Shown one piece after another: positions 25,861-36,904 of a stretch of 64,000 nucleotides of DNA. The first letter of the stretch is position 1, and every line of letters begins with the position of its first letter. Source of the DNA: Actinomucor elegans (Eukaryota; Mucoromycota; Mucoromycetes; Mucorales; Mucoraceae). The stretch covers positions 3,038,001-3,102,000 of the forward strand of contig JAMSLZ010000002.1 in assembly GCA_026027325.1 (NCBI GenBank). The letters run 5' to 3'. Both the position numbers and the translations under genes were made by a program. Under the pieces are notes generated by a model. It ran no database searches. It saw only the letters and a program-made list of their open reading frames with translations, and was not told where the DNA came from.

Positions 25861-27506
25861 GTTATGAGATGTAAGCAGATTATATCGGAGTACAAATATT
25901 ACTCCGTAATATTATTTTGCTGTTTTGATGTGTGAAAGGTGGTTGGAGTCATCAAAGCGCTGGCGGGTTGTTATTGACATTGAATCTTGGTAGATCTCAG
26001 TCTAATAATACCACATTTTATGCATAGAGTTAACTATAGTATCTATAAAAACTTTTATGTGACAGAAATAAAAAGGTTATAATAAATTATATTGTGTACA
26101 ATTAAATAGCTGAACACTATACATTTACTATATTTTAAACACATTGCAAAAAGCTAGTAATTCCGATGCAATAATAAAAAAAGAAGAGAAACATCGATCC
26201 CTTTACAAAGTTTGATTCAAGTTTAGAATCTATTAAAGATAGACACTGAAATGCCTTATTCGCTTTGGTTAATGTTATTGTTATTAACTGGCCTCTTCTT
26301 TCTCTATTAGCCTTTTTTTTTTTTTTTGTCATGTAGGCATTTCACTTTCTTCCTTTATTCTAGTAGTAGTTTATTCATTTTTTCCCCCTCATAATACTTG
26401 CATATCTTTGAATTGCTTTTTAACGGTACTTAGCAATTTTTAAAAGCATGGTTGATAACTCAACAATATTTTTCACATTACAAAAAAATAGATCCGCATT
26501 TTATACTTTTTTTATTTATAAAAATTCAAATGATGATAGTAAATCAAAGTGTAATACCCTCGGACACCGGATCAATTATTCTTCTAATACAATCTTTATG
26601 TTATTTGGAGTATACGCGAATCTATATTATACTTTTCTTATACTTTTCGTGTATTAGCGCTTTATTACGATTGAAACAGATTCAAAACTGAAGCGATAGC
26701 GTCATCGGTTATGCTTAAAAGGCAGCCAGGTACATTCCAGTCCCAGAGACATGGTTATGTAGTTAATCTAGTGATATCTTTTTCCTATACACTATCTGTT
26801 GTACCGTTAGTGGGAGTCCGATTATAATAAACAAGCCATTAAGGTTAAAAATAATCTAGTAATCAAGCTTAAAGCAAGTGTAGGTGGCAGATCGGTAAGC
26901 AAGCACGTCCGGAAATTACTAGATCAAGTGTTTTTCATGCATGCAGATTTCTAAATTCTTGCAGAAATACCCGTGGTGTGATTCGGTCTCTACTAGGTAA
27001 ATAGGGCTTTGTGCATATGAAAGAAATTAATTTTCTGAAAGTGTAGAAAAATCCGTTTCTATCAGAACGGAGGTCTGGTTTTCACTCTACCGGTCTAGTT
27101 TCACCTCCATAAAAAACCTGGTACAGATACCATTGTTTATCTCTCTTATCTGTACAATGTCATCAAATAAGGAGAAGAAACAATTAATGTTTCCTATATA
27201 GGTTAAACGTTTTAAACTTTTGACACTATTGGTAAGAAATGTAAAGTTAATTATAATAACTTCGGAAAGCAATGCATGTATAATTAAGCCGTGCGCTACT
27301 GTAACAGAAAACACTTGAAACGATCTAGTACAAATTCTATTCTTACTTTATCTTGAACCATACATTGTTTGTTGGTTCTCTAATGCATTCCAAGTTACAG
27401 CGCTAACCTTGAAAACATAGCACACTCGAGATAAATAATTTGAAAGGGACATTTTATTTTGTCTTTCATTCCAACTACTAACTCAATCTGTCAGATTTAG
27501 CTATTC

Positions 27507-30500
27507 ATGGTTCGTCTATTGTCGTTAGCTTTATCAGTCTCGGTCATATCAGCAACCCTGGCCTATCAAGACCTTGATGAAGTATTGCATAATATTAAAA
27601 TCAATAGCCGCCAGCAATCCCCACCAAAAGCTGTTAATCGTATCCTTTCCAAAGATGTAAATACATGTATTGGTTCAGGGTGGGAACTAGAGGGTGTAAG
27701 TATCATTTAATAATTGAAGCTGTTATACTAAGAAAATATATTATCAGTTGAACCGATTCACCGCAATTATTTTTGGTGATTTTTATACTGGCGGTTCACA
27801 AGACATCTTGGGTGCACTTGCTGTTGAAGGCGATTTCCACGCACCAAATTACGTTGTGAATACCAATGGCGGGCCAGAGTGTGATGATGAGGACTCTTTA
27901 TACTATTATGGTCTCATCGTTGGTGGAATTACCGATACGATTAACACGCAAGTGCATGGCTCTGCGTATCTTGGTGGAGGTGGTACAATTGAGAATGTAG
28001 TAACATTGGAGGAGGGGTGTATAGTAACCGAGGACGAAGCATATGATGTATTTGACTTCGATGATACGAAAGCATTTCTTATTCAAACATCTAGTGATTT
28101 TGCCGGTCTTGATGCCACACTTCTTTTAGGCTCTGATCATTCCTTGACTAACCTACGTGAATGTGGAGAAGACTCTTATGAAGTGATCACTTTTAGCTCC
28201 TGTGGCGAACTGGGTTATAGTGCGACAACAGAATTTGAATCATATGCTTCTAGTATCTTCTTTGGGGAAGGTAATTGGAATGGTGTTCAAGGTTCAATAA
28301 CAATTGATCGTTCCAAGACTTATATTTTGAACGTAATGAAGCGAAAGATATGGACAACAGCAGACCAAAGATGAGCTGACATGTTTGTGTTTAGATCCCT
28401 GTATTGAATGGAGAAACGATAACACTTGATACCAACAGCCCTTCACTTGGTTTCAATCCTTGCACTACCATTTACAATATTTACCCTGTTGATGAGAATG
28501 GAGTATTTTTGCCCGAAGGAGAGATTACCGTAATTCGTAAAACATCAAGTCAGCTTGGCGGGTTTATTTTGGCACCAAGAGGTAAGTAATGTCAGGAACA
28601 TTATTTGTACGCATTGGCTTAAAAATATATTTATTTAAACAGCTAACATTGTCGATGGTTCCTGTGGTAACTTTGCCGGTACTCTTATTGGCTTAAGCTA
28701 CACTTGGGAGAATCTTTACGCTGGCGTTGAGATTCACGATTACTATGCAGCTGGTGGCGTCTGCGACTACTACTTGGGCTGCACACCAGAAGAGGCAGCT
28801 ATTCCATCAACATCTTCCTCAGTTACACCCTCTACAACAAGTAAAATTCAGACCACTACTACCACCACTACTGATACACGAACAACGACAAGTAGTAGAA
28901 CTATGACCACAACTAATGTCCGAGTTTCCACATTAACTGAATTCAGGACACGTGTTACAACTGCCACTACTTCTGAGCAGATTACCACCACATCTACATA
29001 TTTACATAGGGTTCCATACACAGAAACTATATGTGATGTTGCTTGTCTTGTTTCCACGGTCACTCAATCCATCACTGGGCCTATTACTACTGTCACGCAA
29101 ACAGTAAGCCCAGTTCCTAACAATGCTGCCTTAGCCCCACCTCCTACCACAGTCATTCAAAGAGTAGCTGGTCCCACCGTAACTGTCACTCGATTGGCTG
29201 CTGCACCTGTCAGCACTGTCACTCGATTGGTTGCTGCACCTGTCAGCACTGTCACTGAAACAGTAGGTGAACTTCCTAACAATGCCGCCTTAGCTGCACC
29301 TATCAGTATAGTCACTGAAACAATTGGCGAGCCTCTTAACAATGCCGCCTTAGCTGCACCTGCTAGCACTATCACTTTAACAACTACAAAAATTGTATCC
29401 ACTACTGCTACGATCGAGAAAACAATCACGGATTGCCCAACCATTAGCCCTGCTGCTATTGATATTGACTATAACAAACCTCAACCTGCTTCTGGAGAAG
29501 AGTACAGTAGCAGCATTTTCAATGACTTTACTAAGGATCATAGTGACAATCATCTTGCACCTGGAGAAGTATCCACTGGAGAAACTTATAATAAAGTGGA
29601 AGAGGACCACAAGAGCGATCTAGGTGACAGTCGCCTAGCACCTGGGGAAGTGCCTACTGGAGAAGTATCCACTGGAGAAGTGTCTACTGGAGAAGTGCCT
29701 ACTGGAGAAGTATTCACTGGAGAAGTGTCTACTGGAGAAGTGTTTACTGGAGAAGTGCCTACTGGAGAAGTATCCACTGGAGAAGTATCCACTGGAGAAA
29801 CTTATAATAAAGAGGAAGGGGACCACAAGAGCGATCTAGGTGACAGTCGCCTGGCACCTGGGGAAGTGCCTACTGGAGAAATGTCTACTGGAGAAGTGCC
29901 TACTGGAGAAGTGCCTACTGGAGAAGTGCCTACTGGAGAAGTGCCTACTGGAGAAACTTATAATAAAGAGGAAGGAGATCACAAGAGCGATCTAGGTGAC
30001 AGCCGTTTAGCGCCCGGAGAAGTGTCCACTGAAGAAGCACCTATTGGAGAAGTGTCCATTGGAGAAGTACCTATTGGAGAAGTGCCTACTGGAGAAGTAC
30101 TCATTGGAGAAGTGTCCACCGGAGATACTTATAATAAAGAGGAAGATGATTACAAGAAGGGTCTCGGTGACAGTCATATTGCACCTGGAGAAGTATCCAC
30201 TGAAGATACCTATAATAAAGAAGAAGATTACAAGAAAGGTCATCATGGCCATCATCATGGCCATCATCACGGCCCTGGAGAAGTGTCCACTGGAGATATT
30301 TCTAATAAAGAAGAGAAAGAGGACTACAAGAAGATTCACCATGACCATCATCACGGCTCTGGAGAAGTGAATAATGAAGATAGTCATATTAAGGAAGACA
30401 ATATAAAGGATCATTCTGGACACCATCATAGTCCTGGAGAAGTATGCAACGAAGCGAGCTTTGTTAAAGACGAAGATTATACCAAGAAACACTCTGGTCA

Positions 30501-30651
30501 TCATCATGGCCCTGGAGAAGAGTGTAAAGAAAGTAGCCACAGTGAAGAGGATGATTATAACAAGCATCATCACGGTCATAATCATAGCTATGGAGAAAAG
30601 TGTAATGAAGGTGATTCTAACAAAGACGATGATTCCGAAGATGATGATTAA
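27507..30651 (+). CDS. Secreted choice-of-anchor-A adhesin-like protein with TGEV and His-rich repeats
   Basis: This is predicted to be a secreted cell-surface or wall protein. Exons are 27507-27695, 27748-28332, 28395-28581 and 28643-30651, summing to 2970 bases and 989 residues. MVRLLSLALSVSVISATLA is a signal peptide. A choice-of-anchor-A-like domain follows (FTAIIFGDFYTGGSQD, ALAVEGDFHAPNY, with later Cys residues), spanning roughly residues 60-370. Then come a Thr/Ser-rich stretch, PNNAALA-type repeats, many (P/S)TGEV pentapeptides, and longer units starting TYNKEEGDHKSDLGDS. Toward the C-terminus the units become rich in HHGHHHG, ending in an acidic tail SEDDD. No GPI-anchor signal is visible, so secretion or non-covalent wall retention is more likely. 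Metal binding by the His clusters is inference. Confidence 0.85.
29563..30612 (+). repeat. Coding tandem repeats of 15-base and about 70-base units
   Basis: The DNA carries long arrays of 15-base units encoding TGEVP or TGEVS. These are interspersed with a longer unit encoding TYNKEE, then DHKSDLGDSRLAPGEV. The later copies diverge into YKKGHHGHHHG-type units that keep the GEV boundary. Near-identical DNA among the first copies implies recent expansion. Because arrays this regular mis-assemble easily, copy number may be unreliable. Confidence 0.85.
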
Positions 30652-31186
30652 CTATTATGTCAAGAAGACTACTACTTTTGAAAAGTTTTAAATTATTATC
30701 CTAATAACTAATAAAAATAAAACGGCATTGCAAAACCGATACTTTCACTTCTTTAAATTCATTACAAGTTTAGGAAAGAGTATAAAGAGGAAAAGCTCAT
30801 TATACCCTGTTCTTCTTTAATAGTAGTTTTAAGTGTATTAGATTATGTAGCTGAATGAGCAGCTGTGGAGAAGTGATTCAAATCTAAGGATGTGTACCAC
30901 TACCCTGGCCAAGCTATAACTTTTCTCTAAAGCCAATATCTATGGAGTTGCTACAGAGACCTTGTGGGATTAAATAGCTTTTATATATACCATAACTATT
31001 GCAAAAGTAGCTCTTATATTACTTTAGATTTTCGCAATGATAAAATTGATTCAATAATACAATAAAGGAATTATGATCAAAGATTTCATACACTTACCGC
31101 TATACATCAGATCTCTCTAATAAGTAAGTACATAAGGATCTGGAACTAAAGAGAGATTTCTCGTTTCTAACGCCTTCAAAGGCAAG
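30652..31186. other. Intergenic DNA between adhesin-like gene and HFI1
   Basis: I see no gene in this stretch. It should hold the adhesin 3' untranslated region and the HFI1 promoter. A possible small first exon of HFI1 starts at 31187 (MPNDQLVKRG). Confidence 0.5.
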
Positions 31187-31287
31187 ATGCCCAATGATCA
31201 ACTCGTGAAACGGGGTGTACTTAGCTCATTCGCGCGCTCTAAGTCAGAGCCCCCTCAATAGTCAAGTTTTTCTGTTAACTGATTCTT

Positions 31288-32566
31288 TTGACCTTTTGGA
31301 CATATCCTCCATACCAATATATCCACGACTATGATAACAAAGAAGAAACGAATCACCACCAAACACTTACAACGCTTACAAAAGGACATTTCCTTCATCC
31401 AACCGCCAATGGACGTCAGGATGTACTGGCATTAAAGCAACAATTAGCAGATGCATTAGGTGAAAACGGCCCTCTGTATTGGGATGCTTTAAGAGACTTT
31501 GTCATGGGAAAACTGAATCGCCAAGAGTTTGATTTTTATGCTAATCTTTATTTAAGCAGACATAATGGTAAACAAAAGATTGGGAAAGCTTTTGTATGTA
31601 TTCGCATGACTGACGCAAGCCCTTTTTTTATAGCCTACCTTCATAATGCTTTTATCTTAAGCACAGTTCATAATGCTCAGAGCAATACACCACCACCTTC
31701 CAAGCATCGTATGGTAGGTTGGGCCAAGCGAAAAAGAGGAAAAGACGGTAGTTTGACAGCAGACGGTGACCTGGACCAGGATCCAAGAAAGCGCAAGCTG
31801 AAATCAGATGTTATGGCGCTCAGCAAAGCGGATCGCGAACGTTTAAAGGCACTTGTTAAGGCGGGGGATAAGAATAAGCTAAGGCCTTATGTGGATCAAT
31901 TGTTAGGAACGCGTATTAGCCGGCCACCTACTCTTCCAGTAGCATTGAGTCAATTACCGCCAAGTAAAGTAGTGATGAAATCCAGAGAAACGCGATCTAA
32001 TTGATATGTGCAATGATAGATTATAGTCAAGAATATTCTAAGGGGTTGATGGCGCCACTATGCATTGATTTGAAAGAATTGCCTTCGCCAGAAACACTAC
32101 ACTCGAGAATGACTAGCATTGCTTTGGAGAATGGGTTATTAGGCGGTATAGGAGAAGACGTGGTAAATGTGATGCTGTTTGCTGCAGAGGTAAGTTATGG
32201 GGACTTGCAAGATTTATAAGTTGGCTCATTGTATGTATATAGAACTATATCAAGTCATCTATTACAAGCGCGATAACGAAAAGAAGAGTCAATCGATGCA
32301 TTGGAGTGAAAATGTTACGAGAGAAAGAAAGTGAAGATGTTGAAATGGTTAGAGTTGAAGATCAGGATAAACAACAGGAAGTTGAGGAAGAGAAATCATC
32401 AATCAATTTGCGTGACCTTGCGTTCACATATCATATTACACCCTATGTACTAGTAGAGAATCCGTTGAATGCTGAAAAACTGACCGCGCTATTGAATGAC
32501 AGTGAGGATGAAATGATGGTAGATAATTTAAGTGATAGTAGTTCTGAAGAAGACTATGAGCTATAA
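31288..32566 (+). CDS. HFI1: SAGA coactivator subunit Hfi1/Ada1 (TADA1 family), 5' end unresolved
   Basis: This subunit is a structural core component of the SAGA histone acetyltransferase coactivator in the nucleus. The conserved N-terminal motif is LKQQLADALGENGPLYWDAL, with GKLNRQEFDF and LHNAFILSTVHNAQ after it. The middle has MAPLCIDLKELPSPETL and ENGLLGGIGEDVV, typical of the histone-fold part. Inferred introns are 31568-31633, 31964-32019 and 32190-32242; the reading frame is kept through all. The first intron is 66 bases with no stop, so its retention would stay in frame. There is no in-frame ATG before the conserved domain. A candidate upstream exon starts at 31187 with a donor near 31217, but this is uncertain. 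The gene converges on the CRAL-TRIO gene with 29 bases between stops. Confidence 0.85.
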
Positions 32567-32595
32567 CGCAGTAATGAATAAAGCATAGTAGTGTA

Positions 32596-34452
32596 TTATC
32601 TACTATTACTTTTGTTACGTTTATTGTGATTATTGGTTTGAAGTGAATTGGAAAGCGAAGCACTCAATGCAGCAGCAATCGTCGCTGTTACACCAATGGT
32701 TGTATATGCGATTTGCTGCTGCGTTGTACCTGTCATCAGCTTTTGCAGTGTCTTCTTTAATGAATGCTCCACAGGTCCACGAACAATAAGATAAATCAGT
32801 AACCAGTAAAGTGCACCTTTGTAAGCAAATGATAGATGAAACAGTTTACGTGTCAGTCGCATCATTTTCTGTTCAGCCCTCACCAAGTGATGTTTGACAG
32901 GTGAATTGGCATATATACTTTGAGGATGATTGTCTGGTAGCATATGAGGAAAATGTGGTTGTCTATTGTTGATTAAATATAATACATCTTGCGCATCATC
33001 CTCACTCAATTGCTTTAGATCTTCTGCTGATATCAACTCGTTTAATCTTTTGGTTAGATCTTGTCCATCCAATGTACCCTGCTGATTTGTCTGTTGGTTG
33101 GATCCTAATCTAAAGAACGAAGTCAAAAACGAGTCGCCCATATGGAAACCATTTAAAAAGTATCTTGGTTCTGATGTAGCTATTACGACTTGCTGGCGAT
33201 TTGTAAGATATGAATTAATAGGCGTAAGAGTTCCAGGTGTACCGTAAATACTTGGACAAGCGGATGTATAAGTAGAACGTATGATTTCGTATTGTCTCGA
33301 ATTTTGTCTAGATAATATATATTCGGGTGCATCGAAAAAGATGCTGCTGCCAAGCGAAGATACAGATGAACTTCGTGATATACGTGTTGAAATCGAAGGT
33401 GACTGTAAGGATACGAATCGAGTTTCAGTTGCGTATAGGTCTAGTATTAAGTCTGAATCCAAACTCCATTGGTAATCGTCTTTTCCACCAAGCACTAGTT
33501 AAACAAGTTAGCTTTATTACTGTAAAAAGGGATACATTGTTTACCTGCTAATAGATCATTTTCAGCTATAACTTGTTTCACTTCTTCGTTGGATATAAAA
33601 TTGACTCTAGCTTTGGCTTGCTCGGTTAACACCAACTTCACCACTTGCCATAAACCTTGATACATCCATCCAAAGTTCATGATATACACTGAGCCTACAA
33701 ATCCAGGAAACCGCATATTCACAATATTCTTCAATGATTGCATCAGATTCGAATCTACAGGCACAAATGGTGCTTTAGCTATATCGATGACAATTGATAT
33801 TTGTGATATCAGCACAGGCGTAACACCCTCCAACTCATTCTTCCTTGTCAAATCCCGAGTTAATTGTCGTGCTATTTCCATGACCAAACAAGCGAATGGC
33901 TGCATAAAATCACTTAGAGATTTTGTCTTGTCTTTAAACTTGGGGAAATGGCGCATCTGTATAACGGCCACTGGTCGTCCTAGCAAGTCTTGTTTGTGAA
34001 AGAATGCAAATCCGTGATCGAAGAATTCGCTGGCAATCGACTGATAGGTCATACGGCTGACGTTTTGTTCTTTTCTCCATTGGATTGTATCTAGTAATCT
34101 TTCTGCGGTCTCGTCTTCTGCAAACACAGCATCCTTTAGAAATCTAAACACGGTCACTAGCAAAAGGTTGAGGAGACAATCAAAGACCGAGTATTTTTAA
34201 CCAAGACCCACCTCGATCGCTTACATAGTCCAAAGCGTCTTTGAGATCGTCTGAATCATAACCCAGCAGTTTTATATCTTTTTGCAATCGTAGTTGTATA
34301 GTGTCAATGACATCTTGGTACTTTAAGTATTCATCGTTGAATATAATAGTGTTTTCTCGGGCTATCGACAGCATAACATAAACCAAAGGAAGAAAGAAGG
34401 TATTACGAAAACGAACCCCCCGCCTTCCCAACAAAATGTGTATACCAGCCAA
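32596..34452 (-). CDS. CRAL-TRIO (Sec14-like) lipid-binding protein
   Basis: This is a lipid-transfer-type protein. Exons are 34452-34212, 34156-33545 and 33494-32596. Starting at the internal Met at 34374 gives 557 residues; starting at 34452 gives 583, and both stay in frame. I prefer 34374 because the upstream residues look like leader sequence. The CRAL-TRIO N-terminal part has FLKDAVFAEDETAERLLD and the lipid-binding part has GRPVAVIQMRHF, then ISIVIDIAKAP, and FPGFVGSVYIMNFGWM. The C-terminal third is longer than in Sec14 and contains a hydrophobic segment YKGALYWLLIYLIVRG that could touch membranes. The ligand cannot be read from sequence. Confidence 0.85.
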
Positions 34453-35049
34453 CTACGGAAATTGAATTTGGCGCCACTGTTGAGAGGTTCCATTAAACCC
34501 TGTGTGCACTAACGTCATTGTGTCAACAAACAAATAAAATGTAGTTTCTTTTTAACCTCAATAGAGATCTCAAGCAAGACTGTAGTAGAAACAATCTTTC
34601 AATTCATATCATCTGTGCCTTTGACGGATAAATTTTTTTTCTTTCTTCTACCAACGCTCAAACACACCCAATCCCCATTTTTTTTGTAGAATATATTCTC
34701 AACTTTTGCAGCGCTATCAGAAACCCTACATTTTTACGTATCGCATTACTTTCATTACTCTGTCTCAAATACGGATAATCTGCTGTTTCTGATTCATTCC
34801 AATGCAGCATCTTTTATAATTACCATCCGTGAAAACTTCATATGGTATCAAGAGGAACTATTGATGATAACCTCTACCTTGGAACCACTATTATGCAACA
34901 TTATATTTTTTTTCTTACGCTTTTCAAATAACATCCAACAAGTGCGGCTGCCTCCTAATTTTTCTTGCTGAATTTCTACGCAATGTATTGATAAAGACAT
35001 TTAAAAACAATACTGCTATAAAAAAAAAGGCTCTACTAAATACAACTAT

Positions 35050-35128
35050 TTATTCTGTATAATGAATACTAATCAAATGTGACATTTGTTCAAGATTTGT
35101 CAGGAGATTGAGAGATCAATAGATCGAG
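35050..35128 (+). repeat. Dispersed GATGCGAC repeat copy
   Basis: It reads TTATTCTGTATAATGAATACT, then AATCAAATGTGACATTTG, TTCAAGATTTGTC and GAGAGATCAATAGATC. It matches the family over most of its length. Confidence 0.5.
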
Positions 35129-35215
35129 TCTTCATAAAATATATGTAATTTACAGCGTGTTCCTAAACATAATATAGCGTAATTTAATCATACGATATTT
35201 CTGGTAAATAGTACT

Positions 35216-35262
35216 CCATTCTGAATATGTATTAGTCATCAATGCGACATTTCCTTGAGTCA
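35216..35262 (+). repeat. Dispersed GATGCGAC repeat, left half only
   Basis: It reads TCCATTCTGAATATGTATTA, then GTCATCAATGCGACATTTCC. The right half is missing or unrecognisable. Confidence 0.5.
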
Positions 35263-36140
35263 AAGCTTCCATTTTTTTTTGTAGAGTGTGGAATAAGCGT
35301 TTTCTATGTATAGCTTTAAGTAATGTAACATATATTGGAAAGTACTAAGCTGTATTTTTTCTTGGCACGTTTACTTTATAAAACATACGAGCTTTGGATA
35401 CATTTAAAGATGGAGGGAAGAATTGACTTTTCTCCAGAGCGCCTCAATAGATGATCAGAAATAAAAGACGTTCCTGACATCAGTTAATATGAAATGCGAT
35501 ATTGTGGAAACTTCATCACTATGCTTCTTGTGTGCCCGAACATTTTCATTATATATCCCCTAATTTTTAACCCAGCATTAAAATCTCATATCTGGAAATT
35601 GATTTGATGATTGCAGAAGACAGCAGGTATAAAATGGGCACTTTTACATGTAATAAAAACTATAGAGAATTGTATTTTATTTTTATAATATTAGTAAGAG
35701 AATTAATTGGCTTAAAAAACATTGCACTGGAAGAAAAGTCTTTATACTCAAGCGCTCTATCGGTTAACTAGGCAATAATACAATTACAAAAATCATTTAA
35801 AAGAGCACAACACAACGATTTATAGATTGCTTAAGAAAAATGCTACTGCTTGATCTACTATTGATTTATCTTTGATTTTATATTACAGAGAATTTTGCCA
35901 TACTACGACTACTTGTGCGGCGGGGGTCTGTGTTTCAACCATGATTAACCAATGAGCTTGATTTGATATTCAGGCCCAACAATTCTAATCCCTTTCGTAA
36001 ACTTCTGGACAAAGCCAACGTGTATCTTGGCGTAGTATTTATATATGAGGTTGTATGAGCCTCCACCGTTACCAACGTAAAAAGTTCACCGAGATTCTTG
36101 ATTTTAACCAAGATTACGTTTTAAATTAAATAAACTAACT

Positions 36141-36826
36141 TTGTTTTATCCTAGTTTTTCTGAACAAAAGTGTACTAATGAACTTGATCGTATACTAAAG
36201 AGTTCGAGAAAAGTTGCAGTTTTATTGAAAGGTATTCAGTTATTGAATAAAGATGCTTTAAGAAGAGGTATTACATGTAGACCATGTATGGGTACGAATC
36301 AAGAGGTAGTTGCTGCTTTTGAGGTTAAAACTAGGCATATATTGACCCCTTTTATATATGATATAGAGCCGTATGGGCTACTATGATAGAGGGTACAAAA
36401 GGTACCTAATATAATGCAAAAGACGCTAATATAAGTACTAATGACACTAGTGTTAAAATATAGAGTAGTGCTTTGCTGTGATCATATAAGAACTAGAGAT
36501 GAATTAGAAGATACGCTTGTACACGAGTTGACTCACGCGTTTGATTCGTTGCGAAAAGGCAAATTTCAGAGTATTTGCCATTTAATTGCTTGTGGAGAAA
36601 TAAGAGCTAGTGCACTAGGTATGTAGGCTGATTTATTTTCCTTCTTTTATTGACGCTATTAATAATAGGGCAATGTGCTAGTTTAAAGCCGGAAAAAAAG
36701 AAAAATGAATGTATTTGGCTGGATGCAGTCAGGTCAACAGAAATTCATTGTGGTAAAGACAGAGCTGAAAAGACAGTTAGACAAGTGTTTCAAAATTGCG
36801 TCAATGATCAGACACCTTTTAAGTAA
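36141..36826 (+). CDS. ATP23: Mitochondrial inner membrane protease Atp23 (M76 family)
   Basis: Atp23 is a zinc metalloprotease of the mitochondrial intermembrane space. In yeast it processes Atp6 and helps assemble the ATP synthase Fo sector. The zinc motif HELTH is visible in LEDTLVHELTHAFDSLRKG. The twin-Cys start CRPCMGTNQEVVAAFE and the C-terminal RAEKTVRQVFQNCVNDQTPF are both family hallmarks. Downstream cysteines (ACGEIRASALG, then QCASL after an intron near 36617-36669) also fit. The junction between AAFE and VVLCCDHIRTRDELE is unclear. One solution is a donor at about 36370 and an acceptor near 36462, which would leave an insertion relative to the family. The true N-terminus lies in an upstream exon I could not place. 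Confidence 0.85.
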
Positions 36827-36904
36827 TAAATTATAAATCTCGAGTTACACCCTATTTATAGTCCTCTCTTTTTTTCTCCCTCTCAATTCTATTATTCCAA
36901 CATA

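Larger units (their letters stand above)
22879..27506. other. Gene-poor region between P450 and adhesin-like genes
   Basis: The P450 promoter should lie in the first few hundred bases. No complete gene is supported. A reverse frame at 25038-25265 has 75 mixed-composition codons (MPMPFGVYMYISDPNN) and may be a remnant, but I cannot name it. The region holds a 13-base perfect inverted repeat (25734-25746 and 25848-25860), an echo of the 10.4 kb gene near 25662, GATGCGAC repeat traces near 25530-25596, and short GC-richer palindromes such as CTCCGGAGTCCGG near 24346. Confidence 0.5.
34453..36140. other. Intergenic region with two dispersed repeat copies
   Basis: No convincing gene is seen. Two GATGCGAC-type repeat copies lie at 35050-35128 and 35216-35262. 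The last part probably contains the ATP23 promoter and its first exon. A short frame beginning MSLHRYQRKKFTEIL at about 36056 might be that exon, but no clean splice in the right phase was found. Confidence 0.5.

Noticed and set aside
27087..27314. 75-codon minus-strand frame upstream of the adhesin gene
   Set aside because: No family resemblance, AT-driven composition, and it lies in the likely adhesin promoter.
30007..30585. 192-codon minus-strand frame opposite the adhesin repeats
   Set aside because: It is a mirror of the codon repeats. Its Met/Val/Phe-rich sequence follows directly from GAA and CAT repeat codons on the other strand.
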